This document shows, one piece after another, positions 1 to 9,184 of a DNA stretch of 41,938 nucleotides; position 1 is the first letter of the stretch, and each line of letters opens with the position of its first letter. Source of the stretch: Ramlibacter sp. Lineage in GTDB: Bacteria; Pseudomonadota; Gammaproteobacteria; Burkholderiales; Burkholderiaceae_C. The DNA lies in assembly GCF_029866045.1 (NCBI RefSeq), contig NZ_JARXAB010000040.1, positions 1 to 41,938 of the forward strand, read 5' to 3'. Below the pieces are notes generated by a model, which did not search any database, was not told the origin of the DNA, and saw nothing but the letters and a program-made list of their open reading frames with translations. A program made the translations under genes and the position numbers.

Positions 1-431
1 AGCTACCAACCCCTCGGAGCGCCTTCGCCGCGATCAGCGAAGCCCTCGATTATGACACAGCTTTTAAAAACCAGTCAAACACTTTTTTCTACCCCGCCCA
101 CCAGCGCCAGACAACCCCAGCACCAGCATCAGAGCCCCCCCTCCAACACCCAAACGATTTCAAACCACACAGCGCAACCGTGCCGAACAGTCCAGGCCAA
201 AAGAAGCGGAGCCCGCCAGTCTAGCACAACCTTTCGGCTCCTGACAATTGGGGAACGATGTGGCCAGCTCAGTTGGTGATCGCCTCATCGAGAGGGGACC
301 ATCCGGGAGTGAGCCACTCGTGCGCCATACCCGGAAGCGGACCGACAGTTACTCTTGACGCAACTTGGCCCAACGCATGAATCCCTGGCTTCAGTTGGCG
401 CCCCTTGAGCAATCCCCATCACTAACCGGAC
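1..431. other. Left-edge region without an assignable gene
   Basis: I see no recognisable gene here. One forward frame stays open from base 3 to a TAG at 222-224 and could be the tail of a gene that starts outside the window, but its predicted end is rich in Pro, Gln and Ser and matches no family I know. Bases 225-431, downstream of the EgtB/SenA-like gene, show no clear hairpin with a T-run. A senB or senC gene, often found beside senA, is not present in this stretch. Confidence 0.3.
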
Positions 432-1670
432 TCATAAAGCACAGGTTCGGAACCCCGTGAATGCCTCATCTCGGTCCGGGAGTGCAAAGCGTCTAGACCG
501 TTTGTGCTTCATACGACCTCTGGTCGAGATGGACCCGCCTCGGAGCACACGCGCCATTTCCCAATGGGGCTGCGGGTCTAAAGCGGTACCAACAGCCCAG
601 TTGTCTCGCTCATATCCGTCCCAAGGACGCAATCGTGTAGACGTCCATTCCAAAACATCTCCCCAACGCATCGAGCGCCCTTGCCGCTGGTGTACAGCCA
701 CTTCCCACTCCATCTCCAAGGGCAAACGCCGCCCAGCCCAACGTGCCCATGCATCAGCCTCCCACCAGGTGATATGCGTCACCGGTTGGGAACCAGAAAC
801 ACGCACAGAACGTCCCGACCAATTGATGACAACGCCGCCAGCGGCAGCGCGGATTTGCTCAACATGGCGAGGACCTCGCCGACCGTCTGGAATTGAAGCC
901 TGCCGCAACCACTCCCAACCCTGTGGATGCCACCAGTCCGAGCGGTCGTAGCCGCCATCGTCGACAAACTCAACAAACTGCGACCAGTTCACAGGCTGAG
1001 CGTCAATCTCAAATGGCAGGATATTGACTTGCCATTGCGGCCTCTCGATAGCAAGAGCGAAGCCGTTTGCCGGTGCACCGAGCAGCCACCGCGTCGCCGG
1101 TAAGTTCAGGGGCTCGGCTGCCGCATATTCAGCTGCGGAACCCACGGGCAACGATAAGCCCAGTGCCCGAGCCTGCGCAACAAGCTGCTCAGCAATGAAG
1201 TCCTCGTAGTGAAGCATCGCGCGAAACAGGTACAGGCCATCGTCTGTTTCTTCGGCACGCTCAAGAATTTCCAGAGTGGACTCCAACTGCACAAGCATGT
1301 ACCCACGGACTTCGCCCAGTTCCGGCCAATGCTCCGCTCCGACGTGACGGAACCAGGAGTCGGCCTGCCGGTGGAGTGACGGAAGGCGAGGGCCATCGGC
1401 AGGTGATCGAAAACCAAGGCCACGCTGCGGATTACGGCCTAGCCACCACTCAGCCAGCCAAGCAATGTGGCCAGCGACACGTTCAGGCGGATCAAAGTGA
1501 TCCACGCGGGGAATCGAAAGGCCGGCGCCAACAGCCTCTTCAAAGCGGGCTAGGAGTTGCAGCGTACAGTTACGCGCGTCCATGAGGGCCAGCGAAAGAA
1601 GACTGCGCCCAGCTTGGCGGATTGCAGGCGAGTCGGTCAGGACATCAATCGATGATGGGTTGGTGGGCAC
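432..1670 (-). CDS. EgtB/SenA-like nonheme iron protein (DinB_2 + FGE-sulfatase domains)
   Basis: The 412-residue protein has the two-domain layout of ergothioneine/selenoneine synthases: an N-terminal DinB-type helical bundle (about residues 15-175) and a C-terminal formylglycine-generating-enzyme-like fold (about 200-412, ending GFRTCAL). EgtB and SenA join a sulfur or selenium donor to hercynine using Fe(II) and oxygen. The N-terminal style (SLALMDARN) and the GHIAWLAEWWLGRN segment with His68 resemble Burkholderiales SenA. The usual HxxxHxE iron motif is altered: His154 is present, but Phe158 sits where the second His is expected. The start is a GTG preceded by AGAGA. No senB or senC lies nearby, and the upstream neighbour 90 bp away is a TRAP binding protein. 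The fold is well supported; the activity is doubtful. Confidence 0.75.
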   Translation of the reverse strand: MPTNPSSIDVLTDSPAIRQAGRSLLSLALMDARNCTLQLLARFEEAVGAGLSIPRVDHFDPPERVAGHIAWLAEWWLGRNPQRGLGFRSPADGPRLPSLHRQADSWFRHVGAEHWPELGEVRGYMLVQLESTLEILERAEETDDGLYLFRAMLHYEDFIAEQLVAQARALGLSLPVGSAAEYAAAEPLNLPATRWLLGAPANGFALAIERPQWQVNILPFEIDAQPVNWSQFVEFVDDGGYDRSDWWHPQGWEWLRQASIPDGRRGPRHVEQIRAAAGGVVINWSGRSVRVSGSQPVTHITWWEADAWARWAGRRLPLEMEWEVAVHQRQGRSMRWGDVLEWTSTRLRPWDGYERDNWAVGTALDPQPHWEMARVLRGGSISTRGRMKHKRSRRFALPDRDEAFTGFRTCAL

Positions 1671-1760
1671 GGTTCTCTGCGGGCTGATTAAGCCAACAGC
1701 ATACCGGCCCCTCTCAACTGCTCACGCACCAGGACAGAGAACGCAAAGCAACAGATTCGG

Positions 1761-2840
1761 TCAGAGCTTTTGAGCCTGCATGAAGCGCTCATATGTCGAT
1801 TCGGCAAATCGGAACCAGAGATTTTGGTCCGCCCGAAAGCGCGAATAGTCGGCGTATACCTTCCGCCAATTTTCGTTCCGGGCCGAGAGCTCCTGATAAA
1901 GCGCCATCGATTGCTTGAATGCCTCAGCCATCACGTCATTCGGGAAGGGACGCAACTTCGCACCGGCGGCAACGAGTTGCTTGAGGGCATGCGGGTTCTT
2001 GACGTCGTACTTGGCCTGCATCTCGATGTGTGCATAAGCACTGGCGGATTCCACAATGGCCTTCAGCTCCGCCGACAGGGAGTCCCACGCTTTTTGGTGG
2101 ATGTAAAGATCGAGCTGCAAGCCGCCCTCCCACCAACCCGGGTAGTAGTAGAACGGTGCCACTTTATTGAAGCCCAGCTTCTGGTCGTCGTAAGGACCGA
2201 TCCACTCTGCAGCATCGATGGTGCCCTTCTCGAGAGCCTGGTAGATCTCGCCTCCAGGGATGTTCTGCGGAACACCCCCCATGCGTTCGATGACCCGTCC
2301 GGCGAACCCGCCAATGCGGAACTTGAGGCCTTTCAGGTCAGCAACCGACCGGATTTCCTTGCGCATCCAGCCGCCCATCTGGGCCCCGGTATTGCCGCAG
2401 GGGAAATGAACGATGTTGTACTTCGCGTAGAACTCGCGCATGAGGGACAGGCCATTGCCCTGGAATGTCCAAGCCGTCATCTGGCGGCTGTTGAGACCAA
2501 AAGGGATGGCGCCCCCGATGGCAAAAGTCTCGTCCTTGCCGAAAAAGTAGTAGGGAGCCGTGTGGGCCGCTTCGACAGTGCCGTTTTGTACGCCGTCCAC
2601 CACGCCGAAGGCGGGCATCAATTCCCCAGCGGCGTGGACGGAGACGTCGAAGCGACCGCCAGACAGTTGCTTGACCCGGTGGGCAAACGTTTCAGCACCA
2701 CCGAAGATTGTGTCCAGGGACTTGGGAAAGCTGGAGGCCAATCGCCAGCGCAAAGCCGGCTGGGCGTGGACGGCGGGAGCCGTGGCAGCGACAAGCACGC
2801 CAGCAAGGCCGGTATGGCGCAAAAGGGAACGACGGTCCAT
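1761..2840 (-). CDS. TRAP-type transporter periplasmic binding protein (DctP family)
   Basis: This 359-residue protein is the extracytoplasmic solute-binding component of a TRAP transporter, probably of the mannitol/chloroaromatic or 2-oxo-acid subgroup. It begins MDRRSLLRHTGLAG, a twin-arginine-like signal, with likely cleavage after VHAQ. The segment LKGLKFRIGGFAGRV carries the conserved Arg that binds the ligand carboxylate, and the EWIGPYDDQKLGF region is typical of this subgroup. The ATG at 2840 has GGAG six bases upstream; a 33-residue upstream extension lacks these features. No small (DctQ) or large (DctM) membrane subunit is present in the window, so it must pair with a distant transporter or act as an orphan receptor. 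It may be cotranscribed with the EgtB/SenA-like gene downstream. Confidence 0.88.
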   Translation of the reverse strand: MDRRSLLRHTGLAGVLVAATAPAVHAQPALRWRLASSFPKSLDTIFGGAETFAHRVKQLSGGRFDVSVHAAGELMPAFGVVDGVQNGTVEAAHTAPYYFFGKDETFAIGGAIPFGLNSRQMTAWTFQGNGLSLMREFYAKYNIVHFPCGNTGAQMGGWMRKEIRSVADLKGLKFRIGGFAGRVIERMGGVPQNIPGGEIYQALEKGTIDAAEWIGPYDDQKLGFNKVAPFYYYPGWWEGGLQLDLYIHQKAWDSLSAELKAIVESASAYAHIEMQAKYDVKNPHALKQLVAAGAKLRPFPNDVMAEAFKQSMALYQELSARNENWRKVYADYSRFRADQNLWFRFAESTYERFMQAQKL

Positions 2841-3064
2841 GGGCAATCTCCGCTGAAGGTTCGGGAATGCCTTGGATGATTGAGTGCGGCGCGGGGATAA
2901 ACTTTCAGCGCTCTGACCACGGGCGTGCCTGCAGGTCACAACTGCTCAGCGCACCAAGCGGGACCAGCAATCGCCCTGCGGGTCAAGCGTGAGCGCCTTC
3001 AGGCCGGCAAGCGGCGCGACAACGCTCGACCGACCGACGATTTGAAGACCAGCCGCGGTGGTGG

Positions 3065-4918
3065 CTACAGGAGCGAACCGAAACGCTCACGGACCGAGCG
3101 TTCGATACCGGCTGCGTCCAGGCCTAGCGCCGCAAGAAGGCGAGCCGGATCACCGTGTTCAATGAAGCGGTCGGGGATGCCCAGTTGGAGGAGAGGCTTG
3201 GCCAATCCGGCGGCGGCGATTGCCTCGGCCACCGCGCTGCCAGCGCCGCCCATGATGGCGCCCTCCTCCACGGTGACAAGCGCATCGTGGCGCTGCGCCA
3301 CTTCGATGAGAAGGTCGACGTCAAGAGGCTTGACCCAACGCATATTGACCACGGTGGCGCCCAACCGTTCGGCCGCTTGGATAGCCGGGTGAAGAAGCGT
3401 GCCAAACGCGAGAATGGCCACCGCTCGACCCTCCCGGCGAATCTCGCCTTTGCCAAAAGGCAATGGCTCAAGCGACGTATGAGTCGGCACGCCAACACCA
3501 GAACCACGGGGGTAGCGCACTGCTACAGGATGGTCTTGCTGGAAGGCTGTGCTGAGCAACGCGCGTGTCTCTGCCTCGTCCGCGGGACAAGCCAGGCTCA
3601 TGTTGGGAATGCAGCGTACGAAGGGAATGTCGTAGACGCCGGCGTGGGTTGGTCCGTCGGCGCCGACGATGCCGGCGCGATCCAATGCGAACACCACGGG
3701 TAGCCGTTGCAAAGCGACATCGTGGATCAACTGATCGTAGGCCCGCTGGAGGAAGGTCGAATAGATCGCGACGACGGGCTTGAGTCCCTCGCAGGCCATG
3801 CCAGCCGCGAACGTGACGGCGTGTTGTTCCGCGATGCCAACATCAAAATAGCGTTCAGGGAAACGCTTCTCGAATTCGACCAGGCCAGAGCCCTCGCGCA
3901 TGGCAGGCGTGATTCCGACCAGCCGGCTGTCCTGCGCGCCCATGTCGCACAACCACTGACCGAAGACCTGCGTGAAGGTGGGTTTGGCCGGCGTGGCAGA
4001 GGGCGTCAAACCCACCTGGGGGTCGAACTTGCCAGGGCCATGGTAGGCCACAGGGTCGGCCTCGGCCAGCTTGTAGCCCTGCCCCTTGCGGGTGACCACG
4101 TGGAGGAATTGGGGGCCCTTAAGTTGGCGGATGTTCTCCAGCGTCGGGATGAGGGATTCGAGGTCGTGACCGTCGATCGGGCCGATGTAGTTGAAGCCGA
4201 ACTTTTCGAACAGAGTGGCGGGCACCACCATACCCTTCGCGTGCTCTTCTAGCCTTTTGGCCAGTTCGAACAGCGGCGGAGCCACCTTGAGCACGTTTTT
4301 TCCAACGCTCTTGGCGGCAGCGTAAAACTGACCGGACATGAGCTGCGCCAGGTACCGATTGAGTGCGCCAACCGGCGGGCTGATCGACATGTCGTTGTCA
4401 TTGAGAACGACCAGCAAGTCGCTATCAGCAACTCCTGCGTTATTGAGCGCCTCGAAGGCCATGCCGGCTGTCATGGCGCCATCACCGATGATCGCGACAG
4501 CCTTGCGATCTTCGCCCTTGCGCTTGGCCGCCAGGGCCATGCCGAGCGCCGCCGAGATGCTCGTGGAGGAGTGCGCGGTTCCGAAGGCGTCGAACTCGCT
4601 CTCGGAGCGGGTGGGAAAGCCCGAGAGCCCACCTAACTGCCGCAGAGAGGACATCCGCTCACGACGACCGGTCAGGATCTTATGGGGGTAAGTTTGGTGA
4701 CCCACGTCCCACACCAACCGATCTCGAGGGGTGTTGAACACATAGTGGAGGGCAATCGTCAACTCAACCGTTCCAAGGTTGGAGCTGAGGTGACCGCCGG
4801 TACGCGAGACGCTGTCGAGGACATAAGCACGCAATTCATCTGCCACCTGCGGCAATTGCCGACGGGAAAGGCGGCGCAGGTCAGACGGCGACACGATCGA
4901 TTCGAGCAAAGAGGCCAT
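3065..4918 (-). CDS. dxs: 1-deoxy-D-xylulose-5-phosphate synthase
   Basis: Dxs condenses pyruvate and glyceraldehyde 3-phosphate with thiamine diphosphate, the first step of the MEP isoprenoid pathway, in the cytoplasm. The 617-residue protein is of usual length. Visible motifs are GGHLSSNLG (His43), the ThDP/metal motif beginning GDGAMTAG (145 on) with NDND near 173-176, [15 protein letters not shown] in the middle domain, and GIAEQHA with the catalytic Glu. The ATG at 4918 is preceded by TAGGAA and gives the family start MASLLESI; the 18-residue extension upstream would overlap ispA and is rejected. It follows ispA after 7 bp, making an xseB-ispA-dxs operon, an arrangement common in Burkholderiales. 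Confidence 0.97.
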   Translation of the reverse strand: MASLLESIVSPSDLRRLSRRQLPQVADELRAYVLDSVSRTGGHLSSNLGTVELTIALHYVFNTPRDRLVWDVGHQTYPHKILTGRRERMSSLRQLGGLSGFPTRSESEFDAFGTAHSSTSISAALGMALAAKRKGEDRKAVAIIGDGAMTAGMAFEALNNAGVADSDLLVVLNDNDMSISPPVGALNRYLAQLMSGQFYAAAKSVGKNVLKVAPPLFELAKRLEEHAKGMVVPATLFEKFGFNYIGPIDGHDLESLIPTLENIRQLKGPQFLHVVTRKGQGYKLAEADPVAYHGPGKFDPQVGLTPSATPAKPTFTQVFGQWLCDMGAQDSRLVGITPAMREGSGLVEFEKRFPERYFDVGIAEQHAVTFAAGMACEGLKPVVAIYSTFLQRAYDQLIHDVALQRLPVVFALDRAGIVGADGPTHAGVYDIPFVRCIPNMSLACPADEAETRALLSTAFQQDHPVAVRYPRGSGVGVPTHTSLEPLPFGKGEIRREGRAVAILAFGTLLHPAIQAAERLGATVVNMRWVKPLDVDLLIEVAQRHDALVTVEEGAIMGGAGSAVAEAIAAAGLAKPLLQLGIPDRFIEHGDPARLLAALGLDAAGIERSVRERFGSLL

Positions 4919-4925
4919 GGGATTC

Positions 4926-5825
4926 CTAGTTATTGCGTTCGACCACCATGCGGGCCAAAGCTTCGAGCGCACGGGTGTTGGCCAAGCCGCTCACTGCCAA
5001 TGCGCCTAAAGCTTCGTCCAGCAAGGCCTGGGCATAGGCACGGGATGGGTCCAGCCCAAGCAGGGAGACGTATGTGGGCTTGTCATGGGCCGCGTCCTTC
5101 CCGGCCGTCTTCCCGAGCGTCGCTGAATCCGCAGTGACGTCCAGAATGTCATCGACGACCTGGAAGGCCAGCCCCAAGGCGGCGCCGTAGCGATCCAGCG
5201 CGGAAGCGGGCTCAGATCCCGCACTTCCGCAGGCAGCCCCCATGGCCACAGAGGCCTGCAGGAGGGCGCCAGTTTTGAGCCGATGCATTTGCCGAAGCTG
5301 CGTCTCAGAAAGGCTTCCACCAACACTGGCCAAATCGATGGCCTGGCCGCCAGCCATGCCGCCATGTCCGGCGGCACGCGCAAGGATCCTGCACAGGCGA
5401 GCCTGCACATCGCCAGAGATACCCGACTCGTGCGGATCGGGCGCGATCACCTCGAAGGCAAGGGCTTGAAGGGCGTCGCCGGCCAGCAAGGCTAAGGCCT
5501 CGCCGAACTTCACGTGTACGGTCGGTTTGCCCCGACGGAGAACATCGTTGTCCATGCAAGGCATGTCGTCATGGACCAGCGAATACGCGTGAATCAGCTC
5601 GACGCCGCAGGCGCTGCGCAAGGCCGCCTCACGATGACCATTGATCGCCTCCGCTGCAGCCAGCACCAGCAGGGGCCGGAGCCGCTTGCCACCATCGAGC
5701 ACCGCATAGCGCATGGCCTCACCCAACCCACCCGGGGCGGAGCCGGGAACCCAGGCTTGGAGCGCCTGCTCCACGTCAGCCAGCTGGCCCTGTATCCAGG
5801 CAGGAAAGTCGAACGTGGTTTTCAT
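4926..5825 (-). CDS. ispA: Farnesyl/geranyl diphosphate synthase
   Basis: IspA is a trans-polyprenyl diphosphate synthase that elongates dimethylallyl diphosphate with isopentenyl diphosphate, normally to C15. The 299-residue protein carries GGKRLRP for substrate binding, the first Asp-rich motif in the segment [20 protein letters not shown], and the second Asp-rich motif [11 protein letters not shown]. The four-residue spacing DDMPCMD in the first motif is typical of bacterial FPP synthases. Its ATG overlaps the xseB stop by 4 bp, and dxs follows 7 bp after its stop, so the three are almost certainly one transcript. Confidence 0.96.
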   Translation of the reverse strand: MKTTFDFPAWIQGQLADVEQALQAWVPGSAPGGLGEAMRYAVLDGGKRLRPLLVLAAAEAINGHREAALRSACGVELIHAYSLVHDDMPCMDNDVLRRGKPTVHVKFGEALALLAGDALQALAFEVIAPDPHESGISGDVQARLCRILARAAGHGGMAGGQAIDLASVGGSLSETQLRQMHRLKTGALLQASVAMGAACGSAGSEPASALDRYGAALGLAFQVVDDILDVTADSATLGKTAGKDAAHDKPTYVSLLGLDPSRAYAQALLDEALGALAVSGLANTRALEALARMVVERNN

Positions 5826-6049
5826 TCCTGCGTCCAGGGCTTGAGGGTGCCCTCGTCGAGCACCTTGATCTGATTTTCAACCGCCTCGAGGCGGCTACGG
5901 CAGAAGGCAAGCAGCTGTGCGCCACGCTCGTAGCCCACGAGCATCTGCTCCAGAGGCATCTGACCCGACTCAATACGGCCAATGAGCTGCTCCAGCTCCT
6001 CGAGAGCGGCTTCGTAGCTGGCAGGTAATGCGGTGGAGGCCTTGGGCAT
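5822..6049 (-). CDS. xseB: Exodeoxyribonuclease VII small subunit
   Basis: XseB is the small subunit of exonuclease VII, a single-strand-specific DNase; several copies bind one XseA. The 75-residue protein is the usual length and shows the family pattern [18 protein letters not shown] followed by a second helix containing [16 protein letters not shown], two helices that pair in the complex. xseA is not in the window, as expected where xseB heads the isoprenoid operon. No good Shine-Dalgarno precedes the ATG, so translation may be weak or the leader short. A Rieske oxygenase gene diverges from it with 143 bp between the starts. Confidence 0.95.
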   Translation of the reverse strand: MPKASTALPASYEAALEELEQLIGRIESGQMPLEQMLVGYERGAQLLAFCRSRLEAVENQIKVLDEGTLKPWTQE

Positions 6050-6192
6050 ATGCGGACAGCGCTTAAACCCTGGATTCTAGGTCCGCGGCCGGGCCTTCCC
6101 CTGGGGTACACTCGACTCTCTTTGCCCCGCGCCACTCTCGGATCGGGCGCTTACCCTGCCCCTTCATAGGGGGAGCCTCTAGGTCAGGTGAA

Positions 6193-7344
6193 ATGTCTGA
6201 TTTAAGTCTTCAACTGCAGCAGGCCGCAAGCCAACTCCCGGTTTCCAGCTATTTTGATGAGGCGCTGTTCCAACGCGAGCGGGAACTCCTTTTCGCTAGA
6301 GGCCCGCGCTATGTCGGTCATGCTCTTTCCGTCCCCGAGGTGGGGAGCTACTTTGCCCTGCCCCAAGAGGGGGAAGGCCGGGCCTTGATCCGCACGCCGC
6401 GGGGCGTAGACCTCGTGAGCAATGTGTGCCGCCACCGGCAGGCGGTGATCCTGCGTGGCCGAGGGCGTCTGGACGAAAAACCCTCCACGGGAGGCAACAT
6501 CGTCTGCCCCCTGCATAGATGGACTTACAGCGGAGGCCGGGGCGAGCCGGCGGGCACACTCATTGGCGCACCCCACTTCGCTGAAGACCCCTGTCTGAGC
6601 CTGCGTAACTGGAAGCTGCGGGAGTGGAACGGACTTCTGTTCGAGGACAACGGCCGCGACGTCGAAGCCGACCTGGCCGGCATGGGACCGAGGTCCCAAC
6701 TGGATTTCTCTGGCATGGTTCTAGACCATGTCGAGTTGCACGAGTGCAATTACAACTGGAAGACCTTCATCGAGGTCTACCTCGAGGACTACCACGTCGG
6801 CCCCTTCCACCCTGGCCTCGGGCAGTTTGTGACCTGTGAGGACCTGCGCTGGGAGTTCAAACCGAGCTATTCGGTGCAAACCGTGGGGATCGCCAACCGC
6901 CTGGGGCGGCCCGGGAGCCCCGTTTACGAGCGCTGGCACAAGGCATTGCTGGACTTCCGAGGTGGGCAGCCGCCTGCCCATGGGGCTATCTGGCTCACCT
7001 ACTACCCGCACATCATGGTCGAGTGGTACCCGCACGTACTGACGGTTTCCACCGTCCATCCCGTCGGCCCCCAGAAGACGCTCAATACCGTCGAGTTCTA
7101 CTACCCCGAGGAGATTGCTGCCTTTGAGCGCGAGTTCATCGAGGCCCAGAAGGCCGCGTACATGGAAACCTGCGCTGAAGACGACGAGATAGCCGAGCGC
7201 ATGGATGCAGGCCGGCACGCACTGCTCGCCCGTGGCGACGACGAGTTCGGCCCCTACCAGAGCCCCATGGAAGACGGCATGCAGCACTTCCACGAGTGGT
7301 ATCGGCAGCGCATGGGCGCCGCCGGTCCCGGCGTGCCGCGCTGA
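6193..7344 (+). CDS. Rieske [2Fe-2S] ring-hydroxylating-type oxygenase, alpha subunit
   Basis: The 383-residue protein is a full-length Rieske oxygenase alpha subunit. The cluster ligands are Cys79/His81 (VCRHRQ) and Cys105/His108 (VCPLHRW). The mononuclear iron site is in NWKTFIEVYLEDYHVGPFHP, with His201 and His206 and bridging acid Asp199. The overall type is the SRPBCC/choline-monooxygenase-like branch, whose members hydroxylate or demethylate varied substrates and need a separate reductase. No ferredoxin or reductase gene is adjacent. An exporter-type gene follows after 33 bp and may be cotranscribed. The start has AGGTG just upstream. The family is sure, the substrate unknown. Confidence 0.9.
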   Translation: MSDLSLQLQQAASQLPVSSYFDEALFQRERELLFARGPRYVGHALSVPEVGSYFALPQEGEGRALIRTPRGVDLVSNVCRHRQAVILRGRGRLDEKPSTGGNIVCPLHRWTYSGGRGEPAGTLIGAPHFAEDPCLSLRNWKLREWNGLLFEDNGRDVEADLAGMGPRSQLDFSGMVLDHVELHECNYNWKTFIEVYLEDYHVGPFHPGLGQFVTCEDLRWEFKPSYSVQTVGIANRLGRPGSPVYERWHKALLDFRGGQPPAHGAIWLTYYPHIMVEWYPHVLTVSTVHPVGPQKTLNTVEFYYPEEIAAFEREFIEAQKAAYMETCAEDDEIAERMDAGRHALLARGDDEFGPYQSPMEDGMQHFHEWYRQRMGAAGPGVPR

Positions 7345-7377
7345 TACAGCGATACGGAGACCTGAGCAAGCCAACGC

Positions 7378-8277
7378 ATGAAAGCCCTCTGGATGGTCCT
7401 GGGGGCCTTTTTTTTCGCCACCATGGCGGTATGCATCAAGGTTGCGTCCGCCTGGTTCAATACCTCTGAAATCCTGTTCTGGCGGGGCCTGATCGGTGTC
7501 CTGATGATTAGCGTGCTGGCGCAGTATCAAGGCGTCAGCCTGGCTTCGCGCTACCCAGGCATGCACCTGCGGCGCAGCCTCGCGGGGGTGATCTCCCTGT
7601 GGGCCTGGTTCTTCGCCATTGCCTACCTCCCCGTCGCCACGGCGATGACTCTCAACTACATGAGCGGCATCTGGCTTGCTGCATTCGTGATTGGGAGCGG
7701 TTTGTTGGCCTGGAAACCGGAGCATGGGCCGCAGTTTCTGCGTCAACAGGGCCCATTGGCGCTGGCCGTTCTGACCGGCTTCGGTGGGGTGGTCCTGATC
7801 CTCCAGCCCTCGATGGCGACCGACCAATCGCTCGGCGCGATCCTCGGTCTGATATCCGGTGTGTCAGCAGCTTGGGCCTATGTGCAGGTCGGGGCCATGA
7901 CAAAGCTTGGCGAACCCGAAACGCGCATCGTGCTTTATTTCGGTTTGGGGTCGACCGTGGCAGGCCTGATCGGCATGGCCATCGAGGGCGTCTCCGCGTG
8001 GCAATGGCAGCAAGCGGCCTGGCTGCTTCCCATCGGGCTGTTCGCCACTTTGGGACAACTGTGCATGACCTACGCCTATGGCAGTGGGGCCGCGCTGGTG
8101 GTGGCCTGCCTGCAGTACTTCGGCATCATTTTCGGCGCGATATTCAGCCTGATCCTGTTTGGAGACGCCATACCGACCGCGGGATGGGTCGGGATGGGGC
8201 TCATTCTGGTCAGCGGGGTCGCCGCCACAGTCCTGCGGGCACGGCCGGCGTCAGGCGCGCCAGCGGAAAAAACCTGA
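7378..8277 (+). CDS. DMT-superfamily transporter (EamA domains)
   Basis: The 299-residue integral membrane protein has about ten hydrophobic segments in two repeated EamA halves (roughly 1-140 and 150-290), the architecture of drug/metabolite exporters. The first half opens MKALWMVLGAFFFATMAV and contains the FWRGLIG motif usual in this family; the second half ends in GWVGMGLILVSGVAATVL. Members export amino acids, nucleotides or other metabolites, and the substrate cannot be told from sequence. It lies 33 bp behind the Rieske oxygenase and converges with the phosphatase gene, whose stop is 20 bp away. Confidence 0.88.
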   Translation: MKALWMVLGAFFFATMAVCIKVASAWFNTSEILFWRGLIGVLMISVLAQYQGVSLASRYPGMHLRRSLAGVISLWAWFFAIAYLPVATAMTLNYMSGIWLAAFVIGSGLLAWKPEHGPQFLRQQGPLALAVLTGFGGVVLILQPSMATDQSLGAILGLISGVSAAWAYVQVGAMTKLGEPETRIVLYFGLGSTVAGLIGMAIEGVSAWQWQQAAWLLPIGLFATLGQLCMTYAYGSGAALVVACLQYFGIIFGAIFSLILFGDAIPTAGWVGMGLILVSGVAATVLRARPASGAPAEKT

Positions 8278-8297
8278 TCTGGGCCCCGGACGCCAGT

Positions 8298-9044
8298 TCA
8301 GCGAACCAGATAAAGCGTGCGCAGTTGCCTGCGCTCTGCTTCGCCAACGCCAAGGCCGCGGTCAAGGAAGCGATCGATCGATCCGTGGTCGGTGTTGATC
8401 GCATCGTAGGCGGCCTGCAGGAAGTCGGACTCGACGCCACGCAGGACCTGCGCCACCACCGGATCGAGTGTGCCGCCGGAGACCGCAGGTGGGCGCAAGC
8501 GCTGGTTGGTCAGAAGGTAGTCGTCCAGGATTTGCTCACGCGACGCGCCCAGGGCGTGGAGAAACAGGGCCGCTGCCAAGCCGGTCCGGTCTTTTCCTGC
8601 GGTGCAGTGAAACACCGTGGGCTCGGCCGATTCGAGCAGATGGCCAAAAAACTCGGCAAAGCGGTAACTGGCCCCGCGGACAAAACCGCGATAGGTGTCC
8701 TGCATATGGTGCTGGACCTCAGCGGCCGTAGGGCGATGGCCGGAGGCGATCAAGTCAGACAGCACCTGCACGATGCTCGGCTCAATGGTGAGCGCATGGA
8801 CCTTTGCTTCCGGAAGTGCGCAGGCGGCAGATTGACGCTCCTGCACTCCCCGAAAATCGATGACCCGTCGCAGGCCGATTGCCTGCAACGCATGAATATC
8901 GTCATGGCTGAGGTTGCCAAGGTGGTCCGAGCGAAAAACCAGGCCGGGGCGCATCGGAACCATCGGATGGACCCGCTCGGCAAGGTCACGGAAATTGCTG
9001 GCGCCGGCCAGAACAGGAATACGGGGTGCGTCGAAGGTAGACAT
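8298..9044 (-). CDS. Tyrosine-protein phosphatase-like protein
   Basis: The 248-residue protein has the cysteine-phosphatase loop HCTAGKDRTG (Cys nucleophile and Arg in CX5R) with the Lys-Asp variant found in bacterial lipid/tyrosine phosphatases of the Y_phosphatase3 group (MptpB-like). The N-terminal GASNFRDLAE segment and VIDFRGVQER are typical of this group. I chose the ATG giving MSTFDAPRIP; a 48-residue extension upstream reaches a neighbouring gene and has no family features. It converges with the DMT transporter. The physiological substrate is unknown; both phosphotyrosine and phosphoinositide activity are reported in the family. Confidence 0.85.
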   Translation of the reverse strand: MSTFDAPRIPVLAGASNFRDLAERVHPMVPMRPGLVFRSDHLGNLSHDDIHALQAIGLRRVIDFRGVQERQSAACALPEAKVHALTIEPSIVQVLSDLIASGHRPTAAEVQHHMQDTYRGFVRGASYRFAEFFGHLLESAEPTVFHCTAGKDRTGLAAALFLHALGASREQILDDYLLTNQRLRPPAVSGGTLDPVVAQVLRGVESDFLQAAYDAINTDHGSIDRFLDRGLGVGEAERRQLRTLYLVR

Positions 9045-9184
9045 GGCAACCCCCATTCTGGCCGAGCCGGCTGGCTCGGTCCAACTGGGGAATGCCCGCG
9101 CAGCCTGGCAGCGCCGGACAACGTCCTGCGCTGCCAAGGACCCACCAGCGCCCGCCAGAGGCAGGCGCCGGCTACCGAAGGTGA

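Noticed and set aside
52..279. 75-codon plus-strand ORF near the left edge
   Set aside because: It has biased composition without resemblance to any protein family and has no ribosome site.
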